Shown here: positions 1-6,634 of the stretch, piece after piece
Numbering within the stretch: position 1 is the stretch's first letter
Layout: every line of letters begins with the position of its first letter
Assembly (NCBI GenBank): GCA_902766875.1
Contig: CACXFI010000104.1
Coordinates: forward strand, 1-8,079
DNA from: an uncultured Erysipelotrichaceae bacterium
Lineage (GTDB): Bacteria > Bacillota_I > Bacilli_A > RF39 > UBA660
Length of the DNA: 8,079 bases
Direction of reading: 5' to 3'
Notes under the pieces: model-generated
The model's database searches: none
The model's input: only the letters and a program-made list of their open reading frames with translations
Told to the model about the DNA's origin: nothing
Position numbers and translations under genes: made by a program

Positions 1-1395
1 AAAGTTATTATGGATACTTTGAAACAATATAATATGGTTCCTGATGAGTATGAATTTGAAGGCAAGATAGTAGGTAATTATGGACCATATATTCAAAGTG
101 AAAGGAAAGAAATATATCATACGTTTATTAAATATTTAATAGAAATAGGAAGAGCATATCCATGTTTTTGTACTCATGAGACGTTAGAAGAAACTAGAAA
201 GAATCAAGAAAGATTTAAAATGCGTACTGGTTATTATGGAAGATATGCTACTTGTAGAAATTTATCTATTGAAGAAGCTATAGAGAGAGTTAATAATGGT
301 GAAAAATATATTATAAGATTTAAATCTATGGGTGATTTTGATAAGCATTTTCCATTTGAAGATTTATGCCGTGGTAGAATTGATTTACCTGAAAATGATC
401 AAGATATAGTCATTATGAAATCTGATAATTTGCTTCCTACATATCACTTTGCAATGTTAGTAGATGATCATTTAATGAGAATTACTCATGTTGTTAGGGG
501 AGAGGAATGGCTACCTAGTGTTCCTGTTCATATTGAGTTATATAAAACTTTTGGGTATAAAGCACCAAAATTTATTCATATTCCATGGATTATGAAAAAA
601 GATGGTGATACAGTTAGAAAGATAAGTAAGAGAAAAGACCCTGAAGCTTTAATGAATTTCTATGAAGAAAAAGGTTATCCTACTGAAGCTGTAATAGAAG
701 CTGTTATGACTATTATTAATTCTGATTATGAAATGTGGCATTCTAATAATCCTGATAAAACATTTATGGATTTTGAGTTTAGACCTAAGAAAATGTCTAA
801 TTCTGGGGCTTTCTTTGATTTAGATAAATTAGATAATATATCTAAGAATATTATTAGTAAATATAAAGCCAATGATTTATATGATAAGGTATTAGATTGG
901 TCTAAGAATTATGATAAAGAATTAAATGAATTATTTAATAAATATAAAGATTATTCTATTAATATATTAAATATTGAAAGAGAACAAAAGAAGCCTAGAA
1001 AGGATTATGCTAATTATAGTGATATTAAGAAAAATATTTGGTATATGTATGATGAATTATTTAATAAAGATAATATAGAGTATGAATTTATGAATATTAC
1101 TGATAAAAAAGAAATATCTAAGATATTAAGTACGTATCTTGATAAGTACTATAATGAGAATGATGATAAAGATACTTGGTTTAATAAAGTTAAAGAATTA
1201 ACTGATGAATTAGGATATTGTTCTAATATGAAAGAATATAAAGAAAATCCTGATAAATATATGGGTAATGTTGCAGATATATCTACTGTACTTAGAGTAG
1301 CTTTAACTAGTAAATCTAATACTCCTGATTTATATGAATTAATGAAATTATTAGGTAAAGATAGAATTAAAGAAAGATATAATAAATTTATGTAG
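1..1395 (+). CDS. gltX: Glutamate--tRNA ligase, 5' end outside the window
   Basis: Class I aminoacyl-tRNA synthetase that charges tRNA with glutamate in the cytoplasm. The reading frame is open to base 1, so the true start and the HIGH motif lie upstream; the ATG at 10 is internal. Counting residues from that ATG, the GPYIQSER block (25-32) and YPCFC (50-54) are typical of GluRS. C52, C54 and C82 look like the zinc-binding cluster. VVRGEEWLPSVP (161-172) belongs to the catalytic fold, and KISKR (204-208) is the KMSKS-loop equivalent (KLSKR in most GluRS). The segment after it, with INSDYEMW (236-243) and KKMSNSGAFFDL (260-271), fits the longer, divergent GluRS form that I recall from Clostridia-like bacteria. 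The alpha-helical C-terminal part is the anticodon-binding region. The gene ends at TAG 1393-1395, followed at once by a terminator. Family identity is secure. Discrimination between tRNA-Glu and tRNA-Gln cannot be judged from sequence. Confidence 0.95.
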   Translation, partial: KVIMDTLKQYNMVPDEYEFEGKIVGNYGPYIQSERKEIYHTFIKYLIEIGRAYPCFCTHETLEETRKNQERFKMRTGYYGRYATCRNLSIEEAIERVNNGEKYIIRFKSMGDFDKHFPFEDLCRGRIDLPENDQDIVIMKSDNLLPTYHFAMLVDDHLMRITHVVRGEEWLPSVPVHIELYKTFGYKAPKFIHIPWIMKKDGDTVRKISKRKDPEALMNFYEEKGYPTEAVIEAVMTIINSDYEMWHSNNPDKTFMDFEFRPKKMSNSGAFFDLDKLDNISKNIISKYKANDLYDKVLDWSKNYDKELNELFNKYKDYSINILNIEREQKKPRKDYANYSDIKKNIWYMYDELFNKDNIEYEFMNITDKKEISKILSTYLDKYYNENDDKDTWFNKVKELTDELGYCSNMKEYKENPDKYMGNVADISTVLRVALTSKSNTPDLYELMKLLGKDRIKERYNKFM

Positions 1396-1401
1396 AGAAA
1401 C

Positions 1402-1428
1402 AAGCAAGAAACTATCTTGCTTTTTCTT
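1402..1428 (+). terminator. Rho-independent terminator of gltX
   Basis: An 8-bp perfect stem (AAGCAAGA at 1402-1409 with TCTTGCTT at 1415-1422) encloses a 5-base loop. A T-rich run, TTTTTCTT, covers 1421-1428. It begins 7 bases after the gltX stop codon and separates gltX from the next gene. Confidence 0.85.
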
Positions 1429-1448
1429 ATGATAAATGATAGTATAAA
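1418..1448 (+). promoter_or_regulatory. Possible promoter for the metallophosphoesterase gene
   Basis: TATAAA at 1443-1448 could serve as a -10 box, with TTGCTT at 1418-1423 as a -35 box. The 19-base spacing is long, and the -35 overlaps the right arm of the gltX terminator. It is proposed mainly because the gene sits behind a terminator and needs its own promoter. Confidence 0.3.
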
Positions 1449-1478
1449 TAATTGGAGTGTTATAAGTAGGAGGCAAAT

Positions 1479-2474
1479 ATGAGTAGACAAACAGAAAAGA
1501 TATTATCTTTAATAGAAGAACAAAAAACTTGTAATGAAATATGTGAATGCCTACAAATAACTAATAAACAGTTATACCATAAACTTACTAATCTTAAGGC
1601 TAAAGGTTTTTTCTTGGATAGAAAATATTTTTCTAATGGAGAAATTGTTTATGTACCAATATATAAGGTTAATGATATAAGAGAATTAAATCATTCTGTT
1701 AATACTTATCCTTCTATTATGACTAGTCCTAATGAATTGGAATTTAATGCATTAGTAGTATCAGATTTACATTTTGGTAATAAATTAGAAAGGTTAGATT
1801 TGATTAACAGGATATATAATTATTGTATAAAGAATAATATTAATATAATATTTTGTTGTGGTGATATTATAGATGGGACTTTTTCTAGAGGAGAACAAAG
1901 AATTAAAAATGTTTATTCACAACTTCTTTATTTTATTAGAAATTATCCGTTTGATAAGAATATTTTAACTTTTGCTGTAGGTGGAGATCATGATTTAAGT
2001 TCTTTAAAGAGGCAAGGTTTAGACATGGTTGAAGGGATAAAGAATTATAGGCATGATATAGTTATTCAAAATTATAATAATGGATTTGTAAATATAAAGA
2101 ATGAAAAAATATTACTTAATCATCCTACTAGAAATAATCTTCATAAACAATTAGGAGATGCTACAATAGTTTTTAAGGGACATTTTCATAGGTATCAAAC
2201 TATTTATAACGGTGATAATAGATTAGAAATATTAATACCATCATTATCTGATATAAATCAAACTTTTCCTACAGCTCTTAAAGTTCATATGTGGTTTAAG
2301 AATGGTAAAATTAGTAATATTGATGTTAATCAGATATTATTTGGAGAAAAAGAATATATAATTAATACAAATACTTTTAATTTCCCAGATAGGGAAGCTA
2401 TTATAAAAAATAATGAAGAAGATGTTTCTAATAATAATATTAAGAAATTAAATAAGAAATCAAAGATAGAATAA
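1479..2474 (+). CDS. Calcineurin-like metallophosphoesterase with N-terminal helix-turn-helix
   Basis: Predicted cytoplasmic two-metal phosphoesterase of 331 residues; substrate unknown. Residues about 4-60 look like a winged helix-turn-helix: three predicted helices (about 4-14, 17-25, 28-42) followed by a wing-like strand pair ending in GEIVYVPIY. The phosphoesterase domain runs from about 88 to 285 with its motifs in order: DLH (D96, H98), GDIID (D129, D132), GDHD (169-172), NHP with H215, and GHFH (234-237). The third motif is GNH[DE] in most of the superfamily, so Asn is replaced by Asp here. The C-terminus (about 305-331) is Asn/Lys-rich and probably disordered. The start is well set by AGGAGG at 1468-1473, five bases before ATG. 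The gene lies alone between two terminators, convergent with the HerA-like gene. Superfamily assignment is strong. The helix-turn-helix is inferred from the helix pattern, and a nucleic-acid substrate would be a guess. Confidence 0.88.
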   Translation: MSRQTEKILSLIEEQKTCNEICECLQITNKQLYHKLTNLKAKGFFLDRKYFSNGEIVYVPIYKVNDIRELNHSVNTYPSIMTSPNELEFNALVVSDLHFGNKLERLDLINRIYNYCIKNNINIIFCCGDIIDGTFSRGEQRIKNVYSQLLYFIRNYPFDKNILTFAVGGDHDLSSLKRQGLDMVEGIKNYRHDIVIQNYNNGFVNIKNEKILLNHPTRNNLHKQLGDATIVFKGHFHRYQTIYNGDNRLEILIPSLSDINQTFPTALKVHMWFKNGKISNIDVNQILFGEKEYIINTNTFNFPDREAIIKNNEEDVSNNNIKKLNKKSKIE

Positions 2475-2475
2475 G

Positions 2476-2502
2476 AAAAAAGACTTTATAATAAGCCTTT
2501 TT
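2476..2502. terminator. Bidirectional terminator between convergent genes
   Basis: Arms at 2477-2486 (AAAAAGACTT) and 2493-2502 (AAGCCTTTTT) enclose a 6-base loop. Read on the plus strand the stem has one A-C mismatch. Read on the minus strand the same position is a G-U pair, so the hairpin is better for the minus-strand gene. A-tracts and T-tracts flank it on both sides, giving a U-run in either direction. It fills the 29-base gap between the two stop codons. Confidence 0.75.
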
Positions 2503-2503
2503 A

Positions 2504-4024
2504 TTATTTAAAAATATTTTTTACTACTTTACTAACAACTTTATTTAAAATTTTATCAGTAGTTTTATTTACAACTTTTTTACCTAATTTATAACTAGTA
2601 GAATTTTTTCTTTCTCTTTCTTTTTCTCTTTTTAATTTTTCTTCTTCTTTCTTTTTCTTAGCTTCTTCTTTTTCTTTTTCTTTATTTATTTTTTCTTCTT
2701 CTTTTTTCTTAGTTTCTTCTTCTATTTTTTTATTTTCTTCTTCTAATATGGCAGATAATTTTTCATAAGCTGATTCTCTATCTACTAATGTATCATATTT
2801 TCCTTTTACTAAACTATTATTCATGGCCATTAATCTAGTACCATCGTCAATTGTTCCCATCATACTTTGTGGTGGTAGTATAATGGCTTTTTCAACAATA
2901 CTAGGTTCTCCTTTTTCATTTTGGAATGACACTAAGGCTTCTCCTGTACCTAGATTTCTAATTTCTTCTTCAGTGTTGAATTCAGGATTAGTTCTAAAAG
3001 CATTGGCAGCTACTTTGACTATTTTATCTTCAGCTGGAGTATAGGCTCTTAGGGTGTGTTGCACTCTATTTCCTAATTGTGGAGTAATACTATCTGGAAT
3101 ATCAGTAGGGGCCTGTGATATGAAGAATAATCCAATTCCTTTAGATCTCATTAATTTAACTGCTTGTGTTATTTCTTTTAGCATGTAACTAGGAATATCA
3201 TCAAATAATAGGTGTGCTTCATCAAAGAAGAAAACTATTTTAGGTTTATCTAAATCTCCAACTTCAGGAAGTTCATTATATAATTTGGTAAGTATCCATA
3301 GTAAGAAACATGCATATAGATCTGGACTTTTGAATAATTCTACGCAATCTAAGATATTTATATATCCTTTATTATCAGTATTTGTTTTTAATAAATCATT
3401 AATATCTAAATTAGGTTCTCCAAAGAAATAAGTACCACCTTGTTCTTCTAATTTTAAGATACTTCTTTGGATACTTCCTACAGATTGAGTTGTAATATTA
3501 CCATAAGAAGTAATATAGTCTTTTCTATGGTCTCCTATATAGTTAAGTAATAATTTTAAATCTTTTAAATCGATTAGTTCTAAATTTTTATCTTCCGCTA
3601 TTTTAAATGCAATAGCTAAAACACCTTCTTGTGCTTCTGTTAATCCTAACATTCTTGATAGAATGGTAACACCTACATCTTTAACGGTTGTTCTAACAGC
3701 ATGACCTCTTCTTCCATAGACATCCCAAAAATGAACTGGGAATCCTTTATAGGTAAAATCTTTGATGTTAAGATTTTCTAATCTGGTTTTTAAATTTTCA
3801 TTTTCAGTTCCTGGCATACAGGTACCTGCAATATCACCTTTAACATCTGATAAAAATACAGGAACTCCTGCATCAGAAAAACTTTCGGCCATAACTTTTA
3901 AAGTAATAGTTTTTCCAGAACCACTAGCTCCAGTAATTAATCCGTGTCTATTAGCTTTATCTAGTAAGATAGATAATTCTTTATCTTTACTTTTGCCAAC
4001 TAATATTTTGTCATTAAAATACAT
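2504..4024 (-). CDS. HerA-like ATPase, DUF853/YjgR family
   Basis: Predicted cytoplasmic P-loop ATPase of 506 residues, in the family of E. coli YjgR and related to the HerA/FtsK DNA translocases. Its cellular role is not established. Visible elements are Walker A GASGSGKT (32-39), the SDVKGD block (59-64) typical of this family, Walker B IVFFFDEAH (263-271, with D268 and E269), a sensor-like ISQAPTDIP (302-310) and conserved arginines in LGNRVQHTLRAYTP (317-330; R320, R326). Residues about 425-473 are almost entirely Lys and Glu, giving a long charged helix or coiled coil. A basic tail, residues 478-506, matches the position of the basic C-terminal tail in YjgR-type proteins. The start is supported by AGGAGGA at 4037-4031 and an extended -10 promoter. 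The gene is transcribed alone, convergent with the phosphoesterase and divergent from the zinc-ribbon gene. Length and motifs look intact. Confidence 0.93.
   Translation of the reverse strand: MYFNDKILVGKSKDKELSILLDKANRHGLITGASGSGKTITLKVMAESFSDAGVPVFLSDVKGDIAGTCMPGTENENLKTRLENLNIKDFTYKGFPVHFWDVYGRRGHAVRTTVKDVGVTILSRMLGLTEAQEGVLAIAFKIAEDKNLELIDLKDLKLLLNYIGDHRKDYITSYGNITTQSVGSIQRSILKLEEQGGTYFFGEPNLDINDLLKTNTDNKGYINILDCVELFKSPDLYACFLLWILTKLYNELPEVGDLDKPKIVFFFDEAHLLFDDIPSYMLKEITQAVKLMRSKGIGLFFISQAPTDIPDSITPQLGNRVQHTLRAYTPAEDKIVKVAANAFRTNPEFNTEEEIRNLGTGEALVSFQNEKGEPSIVEKAIILPPQSMMGTIDDGTRLMAMNNSLVKGKYDTLVDRESAYEKLSAILEEENKKIEEETKKKEEEKINKEKEKEEAKKKKEEEKLKREKERERKNSTSYKLGKKVVNKTTDKILNKVVSKVVKNIFK
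2606..2743. repeat. Low-complexity purine/pyrimidine-biased tract inside the HerA-like gene
   Basis: The plus strand is overwhelmingly C and T here (TTC, TTT, CTT units) with only a few purine interruptions. It encodes the Lys/Glu-rich segment of the HerA-like protein (residues about 428-473), read as GAA, AAA, AAG and GAG codons on the minus strand. It is not a perfect tandem repeat, but the triplet-like character makes length changes by slippage plausible. Confidence 0.7.
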
Positions 4025-4047
4025 AATTATTCCTCCTATTTAAGGTT

Positions 4048-4076
4048 ATTATATCATAAATATGATGAATTGTTAT
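4048..4076 (-). promoter_or_regulatory. Promoter of the HerA-like gene (extended -10)
   Basis: Read on the minus strand, TGATATAAT at 4056-4048 is a consensus extended -10 (TGn plus TATAAT). ATAACA at 4076-4071 matches the -35 consensus at 4 of 6 positions with a 17-base spacer. Transcription would begin near 4041, just ahead of the AGGAGGA ribosome binding site at 4037-4031. A perfect TTGACA at 4098-4093 is also present, but lies too far from this -10 and only 15 bases from a weaker TATAAC. Confidence 0.65.
4053..4066. repeat. Short inverted repeat overlapping the promoter
   Basis: ATCATA-AA-TATGAT is a perfect 6-bp inverted repeat with a 2-base centre. It covers the extended -10 TG and part of the spacer of the minus-strand promoter, which is where a repressor would block. 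In such AT-rich DNA a chance match is quite possible. Confidence 0.3.
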
Positions 4077-4091
4077 ATTCCTGTTAAAAAA

Positions 4092-4120
4092 ATGTCAAAT
4101 TTTTAAAAGAAGATTATAAT
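4092..4120 (+). promoter_or_regulatory. Promoter of the zinc-ribbon membrane protein gene
   Basis: TATAAT at 4115-4120 is a perfect -10 box, and ATGTCA at 4092-4097 matches the -35 consensus at 4 of 6 positions with a 17-base spacer. It would give a leader of about 70 bases. A weaker alternative is TTGTTG 4123-4128 with TGT-TATATA ending at 4151, also spaced by 17 bases. Back-to-back placement with the minus-strand promoter fits the divergent gene pair. Confidence 0.5.
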
Positions 4121-4196
4121 AGTTGTTGTTGAATAAATTATGTGTTATATATTTAATAAAGGAAGATAGTTATGTAAATAAGGGAGTACTGATTTT

Positions 4197-5495
4197 ATGG
4201 ATAGAAAAGATAGAAAAAAATTACAAGAAAAGTTGGAAAAATATAAAGATCGTATTAGAGAAGGATGGTTAGATACTTTAGATGTTACATTTGGTAAATT
4301 TGCTGCTTCTATTAGTCATTGGCCTTCTGGTGAATTAAAACATTCAAGTAAAGATATAAAAAGAATTTTTGATATTCAATATAAAAGAATTAAAAATAAT
4401 GGTTATGATGTAAAATGGGAATTATTAGCTGATAGTGATTCTAGGAGTTATAGCATTGCTAGTTCTAAAACTTCATCTTCTGTTTATTATAACCATACTA
4501 CATATAAGTCAGGTATAAAAAATGTAAGTTATTTTAAAAATGGTAAATTAGTTAAAAAATTTAAATATCCATTTATTTTATATGCTAATATTATAGATAT
4601 TAATAATAGTGAAAATATTAATAACTATGTTTATGCTTGCCCTAATTGTTCTAATGTAGTTAGAATAGAAGATTTATTAAATGGGTGTGAATATTGTAAT
4701 ACAAAATTTTTAATGTCTGATTTATACCCTGTTGTTAATAATTATTATGACTTGTATGATATTTCAATGAAAAAAACTTTTTTTAATAAAGTTTTAATTA
4801 TTACCTGTTTATTTTCTATCATTTTATCATTTTATAACTTTTTTAATGTATATAATTCTGGGATGAATTTTTTTGAATCTCTTCTATTAAGCTTTTTTAA
4901 TATTTTTATTTATGGCTTTTTTATTTATCTTCTAAGTTGTTTCCTTTTTTGGCTCTTATTCATAATTAAGGTTTATATTTTTTCTAAAACAGCTCCTCCT
5001 TTTAGAACTCTTTTTACTGGTAATAAAATGGAAAGAATAATATGTAAGTATGATAAATTATTTTCTTATAAATATTTTGAAGGTAAGATTGTTTCTATGA
5101 TAAAAAGAATAGTATTAGATGATGATCCTCAACAGTTACCTATATTTACTGGAACGGATATAAATAATTATAAAAATATTTTAGATGTTGAATATTGTGG
5201 TGGAATGGTTTTAAATAAGTATTATATTAAAAATAGCAATCTTTACTTTGATTTAACTGTTTATATGTTTGATACTATAAATAATAATGGGAATATTATT
5301 AAGAAAAAGCATAATTATAATGTTATTGTGTATAAAAACATTGATGCTAAAGAGAATTATGGATTCTCTGTTGAGATAGTTAAATGTCCTGGTTGTGGTG
5401 GTAGTTTTGATGCAGAAGAGTTAAAAAAATGCCCATATTGTGAAAAAAATTATGATTTATCTTTATATGATTATGTTATTTATAGTATAAAATAA
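4197..5495 (+). CDS. Membrane protein with two zinc ribbons, possibly TIM44-like
   Basis: Predicted membrane-anchored protein of 432 residues, function unknown. Order: a charged N-terminal helix (about 1-22), a soluble region (about 23-145), zinc ribbon 1 (C148, C151, C164, C167), hydrophobic segments at about 196-217 and 225-262 (the latter long enough for one long or two short crossings), a second soluble domain (about 278-392), then zinc ribbon 2 (C397, C400, C412, C415) close to the C-terminus. The last part, a beta-rich domain ending in CPGC...CPYC and YDYVIYSIK, resembles from memory the zinc-ribbon TIM44-like membrane proteins of Clostridia, so that is the best family guess. The two ribbons have nearly equal spacing and both halves read soluble-domain-then-ribbon. 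GGGAG at 4182-4186, ten bases upstream, supports the ATG. It is a single-gene unit with its own promoter and terminator. Confidence 0.8.
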   Translation: MDRKDRKKLQEKLEKYKDRIREGWLDTLDVTFGKFAASISHWPSGELKHSSKDIKRIFDIQYKRIKNNGYDVKWELLADSDSRSYSIASSKTSSSVYYNHTTYKSGIKNVSYFKNGKLVKKFKYPFILYANIIDINNSENINNYVYACPNCSNVVRIEDLLNGCEYCNTKFLMSDLYPVVNNYYDLYDISMKKTFFNKVLIITCLFSIILSFYNFFNVYNSGMNFFESLLLSFFNIFIYGFFIYLLSCFLFWLLFIIKVYIFSKTAPPFRTLFTGNKMERIICKYDKLFSYKYFEGKIVSMIKRIVLDDDPQQLPIFTGTDINNYKNILDVEYCGGMVLNKYYIKNSNLYFDLTVYMFDTINNNGNIIKKKHNYNVIVYKNIDAKENYGFSVEIVKCPGCGGSFDAEELKKCPYCEKNYDLSLYDYVIYSIK

Positions 5496-5511
5496 AATTT
5501 ATTAATATAAG

Positions 5512-5570
5512 CAACAATATTTTAAATATTATTATATAGTTTAAATATATGATAAAGTATTGTTGTTTTT
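5512..5570 (+). terminator. Long hairpin terminator after the zinc-ribbon gene
   Basis: Arms CAACAATATTTTA (5512-5524) and TAAAGTATTGTTG (5553-5565) pair over 13 bp with one U-G pair. They enclose a 28-base AT-rich loop that may itself fold. TTTTT follows at 5566-5570. It starts 16 bases after the stop codon. The large loop is unusual for a simple terminator, but the stem and T-run are clear. Confidence 0.75.
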
Positions 5571-5707
5571 ATTATTATTTATGATATTTATATTTAATAT
5601 AGAGAAATCAAATTGTGATTAACTATATAGGTGGAAAAAGAATATTATTATTTTTTTATTTGATTTATTTATAGAACTTAATATTTTTTATTATTTACTT
5701 TATATAT

Positions 5708-5736
5708 TTTTTGTGTTATCTTTAATATTGTATAAT
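5708..5736 (+). promoter_or_regulatory. Probable promoter of the CDF / P-type ATPase operon
   Basis: TATAAT at 5731-5736 is a perfect -10. At 17 bases upstream only a T-rich TTTTTG (5708-5713) is seen, so the -35 is weak. The -10 overlaps the first in-frame ATG (5735), implying that translation begins further on, at 5756. The leader would be very short. The DNA from 5571 to here is AT-rich with no gene or recognisable riboswitch. Confidence 0.4.
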
Positions 5737-5746
5737 GTTGGAGAGT

Positions 5747-5750
5747 AGGA
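5747..5750 (+). promoter_or_regulatory. Ribosome binding site that decides the CDF start
   Basis: AGGA at 5747-5750, within GGAGAGTAGGA, lies 5 bases before ATG 5756. No Shine-Dalgarno-like sequence precedes the earlier in-frame ATG at 5735, so 5756 is preferred. Confidence 0.6.
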
Positions 5751-5755
5751 ATAAG

Positions 5756-6622
5756 ATGAAAGAAGAATTAAAAATTATTAGATTTAACATGATAAATAAT
5801 TTAATCATTGCTATTATAAAAGTAATAGGGGGGTTATATTTTAAATTGGACTCTTTATATGCAGATGGTATGCATACTTTTAGTGATTTTATTACTGATA
5901 TTGTTAGTGTAATTAGTTCTAAAATAACTAAGAAAAAGCCTACAAAATATCATCCTTCTGGATTTGGTCAAGTGGAATATTTGACTAATATTTTTGTTGG
6001 TGTATTTTTATTTGCTTTGGCTACGTATATAGTAGCAGATAGTATTTTAAAAAAGTCTGTTGTTATAATTCCACTAATTTCAGTATTAATTGTTTTAATC
6101 GTGTGTTTAATTTTAAAAATGGTTTCTATTGTTGTTACTAATAAGGTAGGAAAGGAAATTAATAGTAATGTATTAATAACTGCTGTACAAGAGTCTAAAA
6201 CTGATTTATATTCTACTTTTGGTGTAATTATTATCAGTATTCTTTTACAATATAGTGATGTTATTCCAATATTAAAATATTCTGATTTGGTCGGTTCTAT
6301 AATAATTGGAGTTATTATATATAAGACAGCTTTAACTATTATTATTAGTAATTCTTTATCTATTATTAGTGAGGTGGATTTTGATAAAGAAAAAATGGAT
6401 TTAATTAATGAATATTTAGTTAATTATAAAGAAATAAAAGATAGTAAATTAGAATTAATGAAATATGGTCCATATTATAAATTAAATATAATTTTAGAAC
6501 TAGATCAAGATATTTCTTTGAGAAAAGCAGAATTACTTTTAAATAATATAAAAAGAAAAATAATGAAAAATAAAAAATTAAAAGTAAAATATGTTACTAT
6601 TTATATAACTGATAATGTTTAA
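5756..6622 (+). CDS. Cation diffusion facilitator (CDF) family transporter
   Basis: Predicted inner-membrane divalent-cation/proton antiporter of 288 residues (295 if the ATG at 5735 is used). Six membrane segments are visible at roughly 11-29, 32-54, 77-98, 102-125, 140-163 and 176-200, followed by a cytoplasmic C-terminal domain (about 210-288) with the usual GPYYKLNIILELD strand. The second segment has the ADGMHTFSD signature with H40 and D44 as transport-site ligands, and YHPSGFGQVEY (65-75) is the typical loop after it. In the fifth segment the usual ADxxHxxxD reads TAVQESKTD, so the expected His is E146 while D150 is kept. I find only two histidines in the protein (H40, H66), and the C-terminal domain lacks the zinc-binding His residues known from E. 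coli YiiP. The metal is therefore uncertain and may not be zinc. It is first in an operon with the P-type ATPase, 12 bases downstream. Confidence 0.92.
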   Translation: MKEELKIIRFNMINNLIIAIIKVIGGLYFKLDSLYADGMHTFSDFITDIVSVISSKITKKKPTKYHPSGFGQVEYLTNIFVGVFLFALATYIVADSILKKSVVIIPLISVLIVLIVCLILKMVSIVVTNKVGKEINSNVLITAVQESKTDLYSTFGVIIISILLQYSDVIPILKYSDLVGSIIIGVIIYKTALTIIISNSLSIISEVDFDKEKMDLINEYLVNYKEIKDSKLELMKYGPYYKLNIILELDQDISLRKAELLLNNIKRKIMKNKKLKVKYVTIYITDNV

Positions 6623-6634
6623 CAAGGAGTTTAT

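Noticed and set aside
787..822. KKMSNSGA in GltX read as a second KMSKS catalytic loop.
   Set aside because: The catalytic loop is KISKR upstream. This block lies after the catalytic fold, and I recall it as a conserved element of the longer GluRS form.
1149..1490. Minus-strand open frame across the end of gltX.
   Set aside because: It is antisense to a clear gene, has no ribosome binding site or family likeness, and its hydrophobic composition is what the opposite strand of AT-rich coding DNA gives.
2504..4024. HerA-like ATPase as part of an antiviral defence system.
   Set aside because: Its motifs fit the widespread DUF853/YjgR family, and no nuclease, SIR2 or other effector gene is next to it in an operon.
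5521..5548. Direct repeat TTTAAATAT at 5521-5529 and 5540-5548.
   Set aside because: It falls within the terminator hairpin, is only nine A/T bases long, and is expected by chance.
5571..5730. Possible metal riboswitch or small RNA ahead of the CDF operon.
   Set aside because: The stretch is almost all A and T, with only a weak AATCA-N5-TGATT repeat at 5606-5620. I see no conserved riboswitch core and no credible small gene.
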